Shown piece after piece: positions 11,098-23,664 of a stretch of 64,000 bases of DNA. Source of the DNA: Ptychodera flava (Eukaryota; Hemichordata; Enteropneusta; Ptychoderidae); the NCBI RefSeq assembly GCF_041260155.1, contig NC_091931.1, positions 17,042,476 through 17,106,475 on the forward strand, given 5' to 3'. The position numbers and the translations under genes were made by a program. Each line of letters starts with the position of its first letter. Position 1 is the stretch's first letter. The notes under the pieces are model-generated. The model ran no database searches. It was given only the letters and a program-made list of their open reading frames with translations, and was not told the DNA's origin.

Positions 11098-11424
11098 AAT
11101 CATAGACATTTTCATGGTGAATAGGGTGGGCGATTGTGTTAAGTGACCTTTGATTTGATTGCACATATTTTTGGTAAAAGTCAACAAGAAAAGTTTCAAT
11201 ATTTGCAAAACTAGAAAGCGTGCCACGTTGAAGCGTCATATATCATTCAAGATATGTCAAAGTATAGTGACTATGTCTGTTATTGTCAGATACCAGAGAG
11301 TGATCAAATATAGTCATTTTTCTATCCGATTTGTACTCACGAACCTCTGACCACCTAGGCATACAGCGGACACAGCGATCAAAAACACTCGGCTACAGCC
11401 TTCCCCTAAAATAATCAGAAAACC

Positions 11425-11490
11425 CGCCAAAAACGAAACAAAATAAAACAAAAAACAAAAGCAAACGAGGCACAAAAACAACAAATAACT
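11425..11490 (+). other. AATAAA plus A-rich tract 3' of the oxidase
   Basis: About 330 bases after the stop there is a strongly A-rich run containing AATAAA (near 11442), with a matching run in copy 2 (about 26860-26925). It could be the gene's polyadenylation region or the degenerate tail of an old retrocopy. The intronless coding region makes the second option worth considering. Confidence 0.35.
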
Positions 11491-11699
11491 GTAACACTAT
11501 TAGGATTTTTTCTGTTGATTGTAATGAAAGACATGACGGCACCGCTGACGGCACCACTGGAACACACGGTCTCCAGAATCCGTTTGTCTTAAGCTGATGC
11601 GAAATACATTGTCATTATTGCTAATTAAATACTTAAATGTTTTGATTGTCTTGAAGAGTTACCGTAGAATATATATCTACACTTCGGATCAGCTATTTT

Positions 11700-12320
11700 A
11701 AGTCTTGTTCTCACAGTGAGTGTCTTGGGCGTTGCAGTTTCTGTGTTGACGCTTTGAAAATAAAGGCGATTAGCCCGAGGAAACTGTGTGCGTCCACACG
11801 CTTTAAAGTTTAGGTCTTTGTTTTTAAACCGTGACACGACCTAAACAGCATCAACGGTTATGTTGGACATCTCGGCAACAACAAAAATGGCTTATTATGA
11901 CTGTTTGGATTTATCGCCGGTTGATCGCCCAGGATTTCACATACTTCATCAAAGAATGGCATGGTCTTCCTTCCCCAACTGCTTCTGTTATTGTGGTTGA
12001 TTATATCTTTGAATTTAGCCTTTATGATTTTTGCTTTTCTGTGACACTGCTCGGGGCTTCGCTATAGTCCCCTGGCTGCCCCCGGGGATTACTCTTTTTA
12101 TTTTCATAGGGGGTGTACCGACCGGTTTGAAAAAAATCTACCATGAATATTCCCCCAAATACTACATTTTGTTCGGGATTTTGCTTGACAATTTCGGGAA
12201 ATTTTCATCTTTATTCTGTTGCATGTGCATATGTTTTACTAAAGAACAGGACCTCAGCATTTGAGAATCGTCAGTACCTAGGAACAACAAGTGAATTTGA
12301 ATGTTCATGAAACAGTAAAC
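11700..12320. other. Copy 1-specific non-coding sequence
   Basis: Homology with copy 2 fades at about 11690 and resumes at about 13630. No coding exon or recognised repeat terminus was found in this part before the large palindrome begins. Confidence 0.4.
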
Positions 12321-12327
12321 TGATCTT

Positions 12328-12868
12328 TTTCACTAGTACAGAAATTCGTGAGAAATGTGCGAGAAACGGACACTTTCTCGCTTTTTTGTGAGAAGTAAGC
12401 GAGAATACATACTTTCTCGCAAATAATTCGCGAGAATTTAATTTTCTCGCAATCAGCTTGCGAGAACTGTGTTTTCTCGCCCTGCATCTGCGAGAAACTG
12501 AATTCTCGCAATCAATCTGCGAGTAATTAGTTTTCTTGCTCTGCATTTGCGAGAAATTGAATTCTTTTGTGTAAGCTTTTCACGAAAATAAACCATGTCT
12601 TTCATGTAGAAAAAGTAATTTCTCACTGGCTGATCGGAAGCATTCAATTTCTCGCAGATGCTGAGAGAGAAAACTAATTTATCGCTGGTTGATTGCGAGA
12701 ATTCAATTTCTCGCAGATGCAGAGCGAGAAAACATTATCAATTTCTCGCAGCTGCAGAGCGAGAAAGCACAGTTCTCGCAGCTTGATTGTGAGAAAAAAT
12801 GTATTCTCGCTTACTTCTCGCAATAAAGCGAGAAAGTGTCCGTTTCTCGCAAAAGTCTGTACTAGTGT
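12328..12868. mobile_element. Foldback element built of TTCTCGC/GCGAGAA ladders (palindrome of palindromes)
   Basis: Left end CACTAGTACAGA and right end TCTGTACTAGTG are perfect inverted repeats, and the two ~260-bp arms are reverse complements along their length. Each arm is itself a tandem series of ~30-bp units, each a small palindrome of TTCTCGC-spacer-GCGAGAA. In the left arm TTCTCGC occurs at 12375, 12414, 12444, 12474 and 12503 (TTCTTGC at 12533), and GCGAGAA at 12359, 12399, 12430, 12460, 12490 and 12549. Spacers alternate between AATCA-like and CTGCAT-like sequences, giving a 60-bp dimer. Short ORFs inside (for example 12674-13054 minus) are by-products. The element is absent from copy 2. 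Confidence 0.85.
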
Positions 12869-13466
12869 TTGATTATGCAGAAGTTTGAATTTACTGTAAC
12901 AGTTTCTGAGCGAAACCCCGCACAATTTTCCCATGTTTGACATTAAATCACAATGTCTCTTATTGGTGGCTAAACAATGTTTGCAAAGCAAACGGCAGTT
13001 TACCAAGCTTATTTGGCGCAACAATTTATGACTACTTTTCAAGTTCCTCAACATCTCTATTGTAGTTTGCGTTTAGCAACTTAAGTAAGTTTTTTCCTAA
13101 CAAGAAACTTGCGTGCCTCAGGAAAATTTGTTTCTCTTAGTTTTCGGTATCAATGTCTTGGCATTGTGCCTCAGTATTGCACCCCATGCTCGGAATTATA
13201 TAGTTATGTGCATGTTCTGCACGGGGGTAACGATGTACCATAGATCATAGATCGAGCTCTTGGGTCTGTGGATACATCGATCTGAGAATCGTGAGGCTTA
13301 TCCTACACTGAAAAAAGCATCACATCATTTTTGCGTACAAGTATTTGATTATCGTTGAAGTGTGCGTAATTTTGATTTACGAAGTTATTTCAAGACATTT
13401 GTTTGGATGTTAACCGAACACATGAAAGATTGAATAGCGACACCTACCGTGCGAAAGCAACGATTA

Positions 13467-13534
13467 ATTTTAATGATATTCCCACTACATAATTTCCGTA
13501 ATTTTAATGATATTCCCACTACATAATTTCCGTA
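13467..13534 (+). repeat. Exact 34-bp tandem duplication
   Basis: The 34 bases at 13467-13500 are repeated without change at 13501-13534 (landmarks ATTCCCACTACATAATTTCC). Not seen in copy 2. Probably a recent slippage or repair product. Confidence 0.85.
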
Positions 13535-13566
13535 ATGCAGATATGCCGTTGATTTCGATGGCGCTG

Positions 13567-13745
13567 TTAAGGTAGAATGCGCCTCGGGGACAGCAAACAT
13601 TTACAAATTATTTGTTCTCCTTCTTGCTGGGGTTCATTTTGGAGCTCATGAAATAACACACGTTTTCACCGGCTTATTTTTGTGAAATTCGAAAATTTTA
13701 TTTTACCCCATAGAGATAACACAGGGATGGCAGCCATTTCGAAGC
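13567..13745 (+). mobile_element. TTAA-type MITE (family A), 3'-truncated
   Basis: Starts TTAAGGTAGAATGCGCCTC, a perfect family A terminus, continues through the GGGACAG box and GATGGCAGCCATTT, then stops at a tetranucleotide-rich tract. The equivalent copy 2 sequence (about 28560-28680) retains only the internal part. Confidence 0.75.
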
Positions 13746-13915
13746 TAGCAAGCAAGCAAACATGCATATAAACAAACAACCAACAAGCAAAGAGGAAAGC
13801 AATTAAGTAATTAGTTAAGTGAGTAAGTCAAATAAGTAGGAAGGAATTAATTAAGCAAGCATATAAGTAAGTAAGGAAGTAAGTGAGCAAGTTAAGTAAG
13901 TAAGAATAGCTCCCT
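13745..13915. repeat. Imperfect tetranucleotide microsatellite (AAGC/AAGT type)
   Basis: Runs of AAGC, AAGT and related tetramers abut the truncated MITE. A shorter counterpart exists in copy 2 at 28680-28800. Confidence 0.7.
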
Positions 13916-14509
13916 CTGTAAGTAAAACTCAGTGTTTTTGCAAAGAACTACTTCTTATGAAAAGATCTCTGCAAAAACATGATGCGATCGTGGAGGTAGA
14001 CGGAAAGTTCGATTATCCTACGATCAAGCGATGCTCGACGCACACCAGCAATCATCGCATCCGATCGTCAGAAAAACCTTCCTGGTAATAAGCAACATGA
14101 CTTTCAAATAAAAAAAAGTATTATTTTCAAATACAATCTGTCCTTTGATTGTCTAGCTCTAGTTTACATGTTAAGCAAACCTAAGGACCGCATCCGTATC
14201 GGCGGGTCACACGCGCAGGTATATTCCAAATTAATTCCGCATAGAACAGCATCGACCAAGAGGTCCTCCACGCCATTTTTCTTCACTGGCTTCCTAACTT
14301 TGTGTTCTGACGTTGACAGTTTTACTAAAACAAGAATTTTCACGATACTATCAGAGAAATACATGTTCGATTACGTAACAAGACGGTAGGGCAATTTGTT
14401 GGTATACTCATCTTTGAAGTTCCTAGATGCATTTGTGAAAGGTCGAGCTATTAGTCTAGCGCTATACAAAAACGACTTTTACCTCAGCAGCCATTTCCGA
14501 AATGTAACA

Positions 14510-15210
14510 TTTAGATGATTCAGCGTTTTTTTAAAGAATGAAAGACATACTTTCCAAGGTTTTCTAAAGTTTTTGGATTTTCAGACTGTAATTCACTTGC
14601 AGGTAAGTAATAATGAAATTGACAAGTAAATCTAGATCTAATGTTCTCATATTTCAGATATTCAAGAGTAAAGGGATATTCATCCTCAATACAATTTCAA
14701 ACCAAATGGACATAATCTCTGTTCACGTAGAATTCCAAATTCTCTACCCTTTTCAATATTGACGCAATGTGATAATAATCTTACACGTGATAATGGATTT
14801 CGATAATATTTGGATAGATTTAAAAGATATTTTTCATATGTCACTTGAAGTATAAATTTCGAGTAAGTACTTATTTATATGAGAGTGTCATTCTTACATC
14901 GAAATATCGCAACATCTCCGTTTAGATTGTTGAAAAAAGAAACCATTATTAATCATGGTTTAATTAATTGCTTGTGTGGCACGTATGCAAGCTTCATCAA
15001 CGAATCAATTTCACTCGACAAAGACTATACACAAACATTGTTGTCGGTACCATGATACTTGAAGGATGGGCTATTTACTGGGCTATTTTTGAAAAAAGAG
15101 TAGACTCTACTGTCGAAGAAAAACCATAAATACAAAGATCACGATCTATTAGCAATGCAGCTCTTTGTCTTGAAGTACGGTTTCCTCGGAAAGATTGAAC
15201 GATTGGAGCA
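14510..15210. other. Spacer between the two duplication copies
   Basis: No match to the sequence following copy 2 (29425 onward) was seen. AT-rich, no coding exon or element terminus recognised. The copy 2 boundary is at or before 15211, where identity with base 1 begins. Confidence 0.5.
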
Positions 15211-15242
15211 TTGGTGCAGTGCCTGCCGCTGCAGGCGAGCAT

Positions 15243-15580
15243 TTAAGGTAGAACGCGCCTTGGGGACAGACACTAGCACTCTCAAATTTTTTCTATTCTT
15301 TTCTGATATACCTCTTGTGGGGGTTCATTTAAATTTTTGAGGTAAGATAAAATTTACCGTCTTACTTTTAAAACTCGAAAATTTTGTTTTTTCCCTCTGG
15401 GATGGCGGCCATTTTAATTTACAATGACGGTAAATATTTGGAAATTTGTATCTATTGCACCAACTTTTGCACGGTGACCCGGATAGTATTATTGATTCAG
15501 TAAGAGTATGGCTAAAAAATTCACTGAGGAAAGTTTGAGCAAATTTTAAGTCTTTCACTTTCGAAGGGCGAACTAGCGGA
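15243..15580 (+). mobile_element. TTAA-type MITE, degenerate copy (family A), copy 2 counterpart
   Basis: Counterpart of the element at 33-370, with the same boundaries and only scattered single-base differences. It was therefore present before the segmental duplication, unlike the family A insertions at 23665 and 24258. Confidence 0.7.
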
Positions 15581-15979
15581 AGGTGCATAGCGTTTCTCCT
15601 TCATTTCCAATGGGGTTCTTCTCTTAGTTAGTTTGAAAGCATAGAGCAAGAACAGTTTTTAATTAGTCCCCACGGACAGCGTCCGGGGGCACTTTTAGGT
15701 TTGGTCATATCCATGCGTGCGTGCGTGCGTGTGTACTTCTGTCCGTGCGTTCGTCCGTTCACGCAGATATCTCAGAAATGCCTGGAGAGATTCCATTCAA
15801 ACTTGATACTAGGATTACTCCTTATGTCATACATATGCATGTTGATTTGTTTTATGAATTAATCCAAAATAGCCGTGTGACGGCCATTTTATTAAAAAAG
15901 CGGGACTATGTCATTGACAATGACTTTTGAAAAAGAGCGCTATAGCCTTGTACAGACTGTTTGTTGCACAGATCTCTGA

Positions 15980-17710
15980 TATCAAACAATAAGATATGTC
16001 ATTATTCCATCAGTTAAATGCAAATTTGCATTTATGGTGAATTTTTGTAATTAAGGTGATATGTCCAGAAATACTGCAGCAAATTCGATGAAACTTGGTA
16101 CAGATCTTTAGCACACTGTCTCATAATATAGGTGCAGCCAACGAACAATGCACTTTTAAAGGGGTCCTTACTATGATAAGATATATTGTGTATGGCAAGC
16201 AATGTGAACTGACTAATTTTAAGTCAAGAGGGTAATTATTAGCTATTCATAATTTGCCTCCCACCAAAAATTTTCGACCTACCCTCCCGCACTCAAACTT
16301 CATTTTACCACTCCCCACTTATTTTGCCTGTTTCCCCTCCCCACTGTAAATTTTTTTGAAGCTCCCTGCCCTGTGGCGAAAAACAATTGCCAATTTCCCT
16401 GCCCAGGAAAAATTCTACTCAAAATTTTGTCATTCCATTTCCCCTGCAGACATGAAAAGTTATAAGTACTTGCCCTGTGTCCCAATCCCCGGAAACACCA
16501 TCTCTCAACTTCCCTGTCATTGTTTTAAAAGTAGCTTTCCCTCTCCTCGTTTTTCGCCAAGCCCTGTTCCCAGGACAACTAACCGATATCTGCCCTGCCC
16601 TACAAAAAAACCTAAAATTTGCTCCCTGCCACTTAAAAACATGTCCCCTGCCCGAGCAAAATTAAAATTTCCCTGCCCTCAAAAATTGCTCCTGGAACAG
16701 CTTTTCGATGAACAGCTCCGTTGGCTGCACCTCATAATAGTGTACAAAGACACTTACCAGTGTCATGCGAAATAATTTGCATATTTCATAACTTTCTTAA
16801 TGAGTGGGCTATGTCCACAACCGCTGCGTCAAATTTGACGAAGCATGGTACAAATGTTGATCTCTCAATACTGTAATACCGTTTGAAGACATTGAGCAGT
16901 ATCGTGTCAATTAATTACGTATTTGCATATTTGATGAACTTTCATAATTAGTATGATATGTCTAGAAATACTGCATTAAATTTGATGAAATGTGACACAG
17001 ATGTTGATCTTTAGGTGATGTAATAGTGTGGAAAGATATGTAGAAGTATCATGTCAATTAACGGCTGATTTGCTAATGTAATGTATTACCTTGAATGAAA
17101 ATGATTATTGGACCAGTTTAATGTCATATTGCATATATAATGAATTTTCATAATTAGGCTGATATGTCAAGAAAGTTTCATCACATTTCATAAAACTTGG
17201 TGCAGATGTTGAACACACATTGCTTTATCATTTGAATGAAGACTTTTATCAGTGTCATTCAAATTAATTGCTAATTTGCATATTTAATGAATTTTCCTAA
17301 TTATTGGGCTATGTCCAGAAGTACTGCATCAAATTTGGTGAAACTTGGTACAGATTTTGATCTTTCAGTACTGTAATACTGTGCAAAGACATTAAGCAGT
17401 ATCACGCCAATTGATTGCTAATTTGGTCTTTGCCGTGTCATGTTAATTAATTGTTAATTTACATATTTACTGAACTTTCCTAATTAGAGTGATATGTCCA
17501 GAAACACCTCATCAAATTTGATGAAATTTTGTACAGATATTGATCTCACAGTGCTGTAATACAATTCATTGACACTTTGCGGTATTATGTATGAAATGTG
17601 GTACACTTGATAATCTGTCAGTGTCATAATAGAATGCAAAAATGTTTGGCAACATCCAGTCGATTTATTACTAGTTGACTTATTTAATGACCTTTTGTAA
17701 TTAGGGTGGC
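15980..17710 (+). repeat. Satellite-like array, copy 2 counterpart (with C-rich block 16240-16690)
   Basis: Counterpart of 780-2500 with the same unit order and the same C-rich interruption. Differences are mostly single-base homopolymer indels in the first half and more substitutions after about 17070. Confidence 0.8.
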
Positions 17711-19002
17711 AGCCCACATTGTTTTAACGTTTTCACCACCATGGAACTCATCTTTAATCACAGACCCAATTAATGAACAGGACTCTATCCTCTCCAAGGA
17801 CTTGTAATCAAAGTACCCATTAAACAAGTGGGGACTGTGTCATCAACGATGACTTGTTTAACCTGTCACAAATTTCGTCGGATGTGATCCAAGTAAGAGT
17901 GAACTACAGATAACACTGCATGGTCCGAAGCATTGTGATTATATTAAAGTTCCCGGACTTGCCAGGTAAGTTTCACAAAATCCATGGTGCTTACTCACCG
18001 ATGCGCAAGTTGTTAATTTTGCTACTGGATGGACGATTAGATATTAAAACAGGATGAGCTGTCTTATGGAGAACGACATATAATTTGTTTTTGCGTTCAA
18101 TGACTTGATGGATATTTTTCGGGTATTAGCAAAGCGTTATCACTTGAAACATTCAGCTTCCAGTGAGTAAAGCTGCGATTCTCATTTGCAAAATATTCAG
18201 TGTGTTTGTCGGTCATGATAAAAATATTCTATTCGAAAATTCCTAAAGAATTCGAAAATGGAATCATACCTTCCTTTACATTGGAACTAGAGATGCACGT
18301 CGATCGACGCGCTGACATGGCCATGCAAGACCAGACTGAGGGGCAAGACAGTTGCCGAACTTCTGCAGAGGTGGATGATACTGAAGTGGGCAAAGCTTTC
18401 AAATAAATATAGCGTGCAGATACCTCGCCTTTTAACATGAAAAATATAACAACATGCAACGGGGAGAGGATTGCGGAAACGCTGTCAGGCACGCGGTGAA
18501 CACAACCAGATCGGTGTACGGTGCGGCACTGACATACATGGGTGAGAAAAATCAATCACACGATCTTTTGTAGAGCTGTACTTTATCATATCGACATACG
18601 TATATTTCTGAAACATTGTGATGCTGTCAAAGTTAGGCAAACGCAAAGTTTACAATGAATTATCATCATGTATGTCAAGTTCTGTCAGCGTAACAACATC
18701 GCCCCTCCAACGTGCACTCCAGTGCGACGTCATCACTCTTGGTTGTACTTGTCACGTGCACAGCAGAAAACGCCAATGTTTTTGTTTTGAAAGTTTGTTT
18801 ACAAAACAGCTTTTCTAGGCGGCCGCAACGTATCAAAATGAACGTATTTGTGTGTCGGGATTGGTAAGAGGCTTAGCTAAGAGGAGTACTTCAACGTAGT
18901 ATGGTCTATTTGCTTTAGTTTTACGAAAAAAAATCGACAATTTCGATCCATATTGCAACTTTAAACTAACGGGACTACTGCGGCGCCATCACCATCAACA
19001 GT

Positions 19003-19158
19003 ATGACAGCCGTCGATGCTTTCTGTGGCATGGTTCTTTACTACACATGCTCAGCTGTTATGTTACTCGCAGTCTGCTGGAAAACGCTGAAGTATTTCTA
19101 CCCAGAAGTCACGTTACCCACACTTGTGAGACTCCGCGACGGGAGAAAGAAAGAGTAA
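19003..19158 (+). CDS. Small predicted single-pass membrane ORF, copy 2 paralogue
   Basis: Same 51-codon frame as at 3588, still open. Compared with copy 1 it has K37T, P41L and W47G in the tail and one synonymous change. The hydrophobic segment is unchanged, as are the putative acceptor (CATCAACAG) and donor (GTAAGC). The excess of replacement changes in the tail gives no sign of purifying selection there. It may be a decaying exon copy. Confidence 0.3.
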   Translation: MTAVDAFCGMVLYYTCSAVMLLAVCWKTLKYFYPEVTLPTLVRLRDGRKKE

Positions 19159-19439
19159 GCACGAACACGAACAAAGCGCATCGACATTTGGAAGGTAAAA
19201 CGTCAAGCTGAGTGCAGGTTGTCCAACATGATAAACATCTCTATGCAGATCATTGAAATTAGGTTACCAGAAATGTCCATACCAGAGCAGAATTATCTGC
19301 TAAAATCGTCTGCATATTATAAGATTTCGCTCGCTAAAACTGTCGAAAGACATGGAAATCATTTAGTTCACCACCATATTACCATGAAAGGGGCAACACA
19401 TCTGTACACTAGCATGACCTATCTTGCATATATTTAGAA

Positions 19440-22420
19440 GGGCATGTATTCAACACAAATCGCTCGAGACTGACATTGAATGATGTGACCGTATGAACTG
19501 AACGCGTATACAAAGCACAGCACAGCACAGACACGTGTCCTCAAGCTGACCTCAATTGAACTGCTGTCGACCTCGACTCACTCCAAATAGATGGCCTTAG
19601 CGCTGTGTGATATGTCACCTTATATTCATTTGTAGGATGACCAGGTTGATGAACATATTCATTAATGACTTTTTATTGGTCTTTTTATCATTACACTTTA
19701 ACGATGTTTAGCTAGTCGCGCTATTTTACGAAAGAATGGGAATATATACATGTATGTAAAAAAATGGAGTCTCTTGTCGCCATCAGTGTCCTTGTGTTAG
19801 GCATATTTCACTATTCAATCTGTACCTTTTGCGTGTAATTAAAGTCTTCGGCTGTGTGACATGCACCAATTCACAGTTTTATCCTGTCGATGGTACCTTT
19901 CTTGGGTTTTTGTCATATCAACGGTTTTCTCGGGTTAGAGTCAGACGTTGCTTGAGTCACAATGCACCTCAGACTGCAATTTTTCGCCCTTGACAAATTA
20001 GCTTCAGGCCAGACGAGTCCTTCTCAAATACGTATCAAGTAAAAAGCAGAGAAGCCTGATCCTGTAATTCTTCCAGGATTAAATCCAAAGTAAATATTGT
20101 ATTTAGGCTTATTGTGGATAAAGTGAATTAACAACAAATATCGATGAGACAATATCGTGAATATGGTGCTCCCGAGTGAACTGTAGTGTTTATAAATTTA
20201 AGATACGGGTTAGAACGCATGAAAATACAACACAAACTTTGATTTAATTCAGATCTGATTGCCTTGTGAAATTTTTTAGCCTATGCAGAAAAAAAAACAG
20301 GGAAATGTGTGTTGGGTAACGGAGTACGATTCCTATTACCTTTCGGGTTTAATGTCTGAACTGTTCCTCGGCGAATGAATTTCAAGGTAAAGACGAATCT
20401 GCAAAGTGAACCCCTCTCACTAAGTAGTAAAGATACACGGTAAAGAGGGGTTACCGAAACTGCACCCGAAGGTAGTATGAGACCCATACATGTACGACCA
20501 ATGTAAACACTGTATCCAAGTTACAGTGATGATGTTTGTCATAATACATTCGTATAATTTATAAGTTGCAGCTATGTTGAAGTGATGCATCTAGATATGG
20601 TAATTGAAATTCATTGTTTGTTTGTAAACAAGAAAATCGCACTGCAGGTGCAGTTCCGATTGACCTCCTCCTTTTAACAGTATGGAAGTCAGTGGAATTA
20701 GCTGACGCTATGCCACCCTTCATGGGTAGCGCTCCCATCCGAAAACCAGCCTTAGTATAAAGAAATAAAGAAAATCTTATACCAAGGAATTGGCGTTTTA
20801 TTTTTCTACTTAAAGGAGATAAGCTGTCTTTAAATCAATGTGCAACAAACTGTTTTGCTTAAAACAACGAAAAATAACTTGAATTCAATACTTTCATTGC
20901 ACAAGCACAGAAGTGCAAGTGTTGTTAGACTAACTTCAAGTTGTTCCTATAATGTTATTTATCCCAACGCCTAAGTTATTTTCTGTGGGGACACTGCAAT
21001 AGGATAGGGATACAAATATGTATTCCACAAAATTTACGAACTAAATATATGCATGTCATTGACATTTCTTAATTTTTATCAGATGACAAAGTAAACAGTT
21101 CACAAGGATGCCAAATGTTATTCATCCTTGCCTATAGTCATGTCATCTTGGTGCTGTCAACTTATATGTATTTAGGATAATGGTGAACGTATTTCAAAAG
21201 TTTGTTTTTCTTGTATCATAATCTTTTCACTCGAATAAGGGCTATCTACAGAAACTTGAACACAGATTATAAAACTTATGTAGTTTCTTGCCGCCATCTG
21301 ATCAGTGACTCTGTATACGGCATATTTCACCATTGTACTAGTAAATTGTGTCCTACCCTATCGATCTATTCTCTTCTCTGAAAGGGTGATATAAATCATG
21401 GTAGCTTGTGCATAATATTTCACGCTGCACAACCAGGTATATAAATATAGCCTACAAAGTGATACTTGGAATAGAAGTTTGCCTGTCAAGGAGTGCCCCA
21501 AGTCTTCTGAGAACACATCCCCTCGATATCCTTTGGCGTTCACTATTGTGTCCTAACAATAAAAGTCGGTTTCATTAGGGTGTAGACAAAGACAATATAC
21601 CCGATAAGTCTCAAGGAACACAAAGCGTCACGGCAATATAATGACATGTATTAATAGGGTACAGCTATCCATATCCTAACCGTACAAGGAAACCAAATTG
21701 AATTGATATTTAGAACAGTGAATGTGGTAAAACCAGACACTGAGTATGTGTGCAGGAAGAAAATTTGCACACGAGTTTTTCACAATGCTGTGTTTGTTGT
21801 TAAATCAAATGTTCTTGGTTTAAAGTAGCTTGGTTCTAAGGATTTTAGTTGAAATTATCATGGATGATCAGCACCGAGACTCTTAACCGTAGACTACAAT
21901 TTAACTAATAACGGGGCAAACTTCAATCAATGTTGACTCTTTGATGATCGAACTCCGTATAACTCAATACTGCAGGGTTATTGTTTGCCATCTGAGATGT
22001 CGACATTTCTGTGTATTCAATTTTCATACAGTCACTGATGGATTTGAATACCAATAGAAACTGATGCGCGTGCCATATTTGGTTGCTTGTTGTTTCATGT
22101 TACATTTGAATATTTTGTCGACTCTACTTAATTTGCTGTTCCTCTTTGAGTGTTGCTGACATACTGTAGCACTGGAAGCACGCATTGACTATAAAAAAAT
22201 GGACATCAGATTCCCCAAAATCAGCTTACAGATATGAAGAGAGGTTGGCTGGCCGGCTTTCAGCATAGCTGTTATAGCATCACACGGTACATACACGGTT
22301 CATGCACCGAATTAAATATCACAATGAAATACTTCATGAGAGTTGTCTTGCCTGAAGATTTTATGTCAAGAGCGACTTACAGAGTGTGCAGGAATATGCG
22401 TAGTTCGATCCAACATGATA
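19440..22420. other. Non-coding interval of copy 2
   Basis: Aligns to 4025-7780 of copy 1 minus its private insertions. Apart from the family B MITE at 20453-20668, no gene or clear element was recognised. Confidence 0.4.
20453..20668 (-). mobile_element. Degenerate copy of the AGGGATATAG MITE (family B), copy 2
   Basis: Counterpart of 5012-5232 at the equivalent position in the second unit, with the same internal blocks ending GCAGTTCCGATTGACCTCC. In this copy the sequence continues directly into TTTTAACAG, the uninterrupted version of the site that holds a chimeric insertion in copy 1 (5234-5639). Confidence 0.7.
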
Positions 22421-22945
22421 AAGTAGTCTAGTACCTAGATCGTGCTCGTCTTCCGAAACCCCATAATCACTCATAAAGGGTATCGTTGGAGAAAATGCAA
22501 AGTTTGTGTCATATGCAAATTTATGTTTTCACCAAACATTTATTTAATGCCTTTCACAGAAAAAAATAGTGAAATATGACATAGCTAATAAATGTTATTT
22601 TCAAAAATGTTAAATTAAAAGTTCACATTGTGTATGTTATAGGTAAAAGTGGGCTGAAGAGAAAACGAAGAGCAAATATCGTACTCCCCAAGTGCGCTAT
22701 AGTTCTTGTAAACATAGTACATCGTATTGAAATGCAACTCACCTTTTAATTTTATGCATGCAACTATCGTCACTTAATGACAAATTTCCGCCGTCAGTGA
22801 AATAGGGAATTCATTAAGTAACAATTCCCATTTCCTAACGGACAAAACTTCTGAAACGTTCCCCTGCAAATAGCTTCAAGTATAAGTTGGCAGATACACG
22901 TAGTCCACTGACTGAGCATCGTAGAGGCACAATAATATGCCAATC

Positions 22946-23621
22946 CATAGGGGATCGCACACAGGTCCGTCCCCAGGGGTAGGGATGGGGGTAGGAGTGT
23001 CTTGGTCTATGCAAAAGGTTCTTCTTGCTATGGTTTATCTTATTTTAATACGGTTGACTATGATATGTATTGTTGATAAAGACTTATACTACAAACCGTT
23101 CTTTTGCAGCTTTGGTGTCTTCGTTTTTAGCACTGGTTCTGTAACGATTTCTTTTCCTTCGCTGTGCCACCTATTTGTCCTTTGACAATCTTACACGAAG
23201 TTTTGTCACTGTGTTGCGTCTGTTATCTGACTAGTTTGATTGCCTAATTTGACAAAGTAAGCAAGGGTAAATTACTAATCTGTGGACTGTGTCACCAGAT
23301 TATCACCTGATTAACTTTGCCAAAGTCAGCAACGAACGCACCAGCAAGGTATAGACTGTTATACCTTGCAGGCGCGTTCGTTGTTGACTATGTCAAAAGT
23401 TAATCCAGAGGTAATCTGGTGACAGCGTCCACAGATTAGTAACTAATACCTACTTTGCGAATTAGGCAATCAAAATCTTCAGATGATAGATGCAGCAAGA
23501 TTGTCAAGGGCTGTGCTAAGTGAAGATCAAAACACCAAAGGTTGGTAGAATAAACCTTTATTAGCAGTACAACAAAACACCTACCCACCCCTGGGGACGG
23601 ACATGTAGACGGTCCCTTATG
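22946..23621. mobile_element. 676-bp foldback transposon with 7-bp target duplication
   Basis: Ends are CATAGGGGATCG and CGGTCCCTTATG, and the two ~330-bp arms are imperfect inverted repeats throughout (GTCCGTCCCCAGGGG near the ends, ACTAATCTGTGGAC and AACGAACGC near the centre). It is flanked by GCCAATC at 22939-22945 and 23622-23628. Copy 1 has the unoccupied site, ATATGCGAATCGATGG near 8080, so the element inserted after the duplication or was absent from the other copy. The CA...TG ends and 7-8 bp duplication are hAT-like, but no transposase is encoded. Confidence 0.9.
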
Positions 23622-23664
23622 GCCAATCGATTGAATTAGCTAATAATGTGCCATCACCAATTAA

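Larger units (their letters stand above)
1..14510. repeat. Tandem segmental duplication, copy 1 (functional oxidase copy)
   Basis: Base 1 onward matches base 15211 onward in the same orientation, and recognisable homology runs to about 14510 here and 29425 there. Position 1 is already inside the repeat, so the left edge may lie outside the window. Identity is uneven: about 1-3090 and 3547-4075 are nearly identical to copy 2, often differing only by single bases in homopolymers, while 4075-14510 is visibly more diverged and broken by copy-specific insertions. Insertions private to this copy include about 5234-5639, 6878-7366, 8815-9385, 9500-9850 and about 11690-13620. The unit carries one hydroxyacid oxidase gene. 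Confidence 0.95.
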
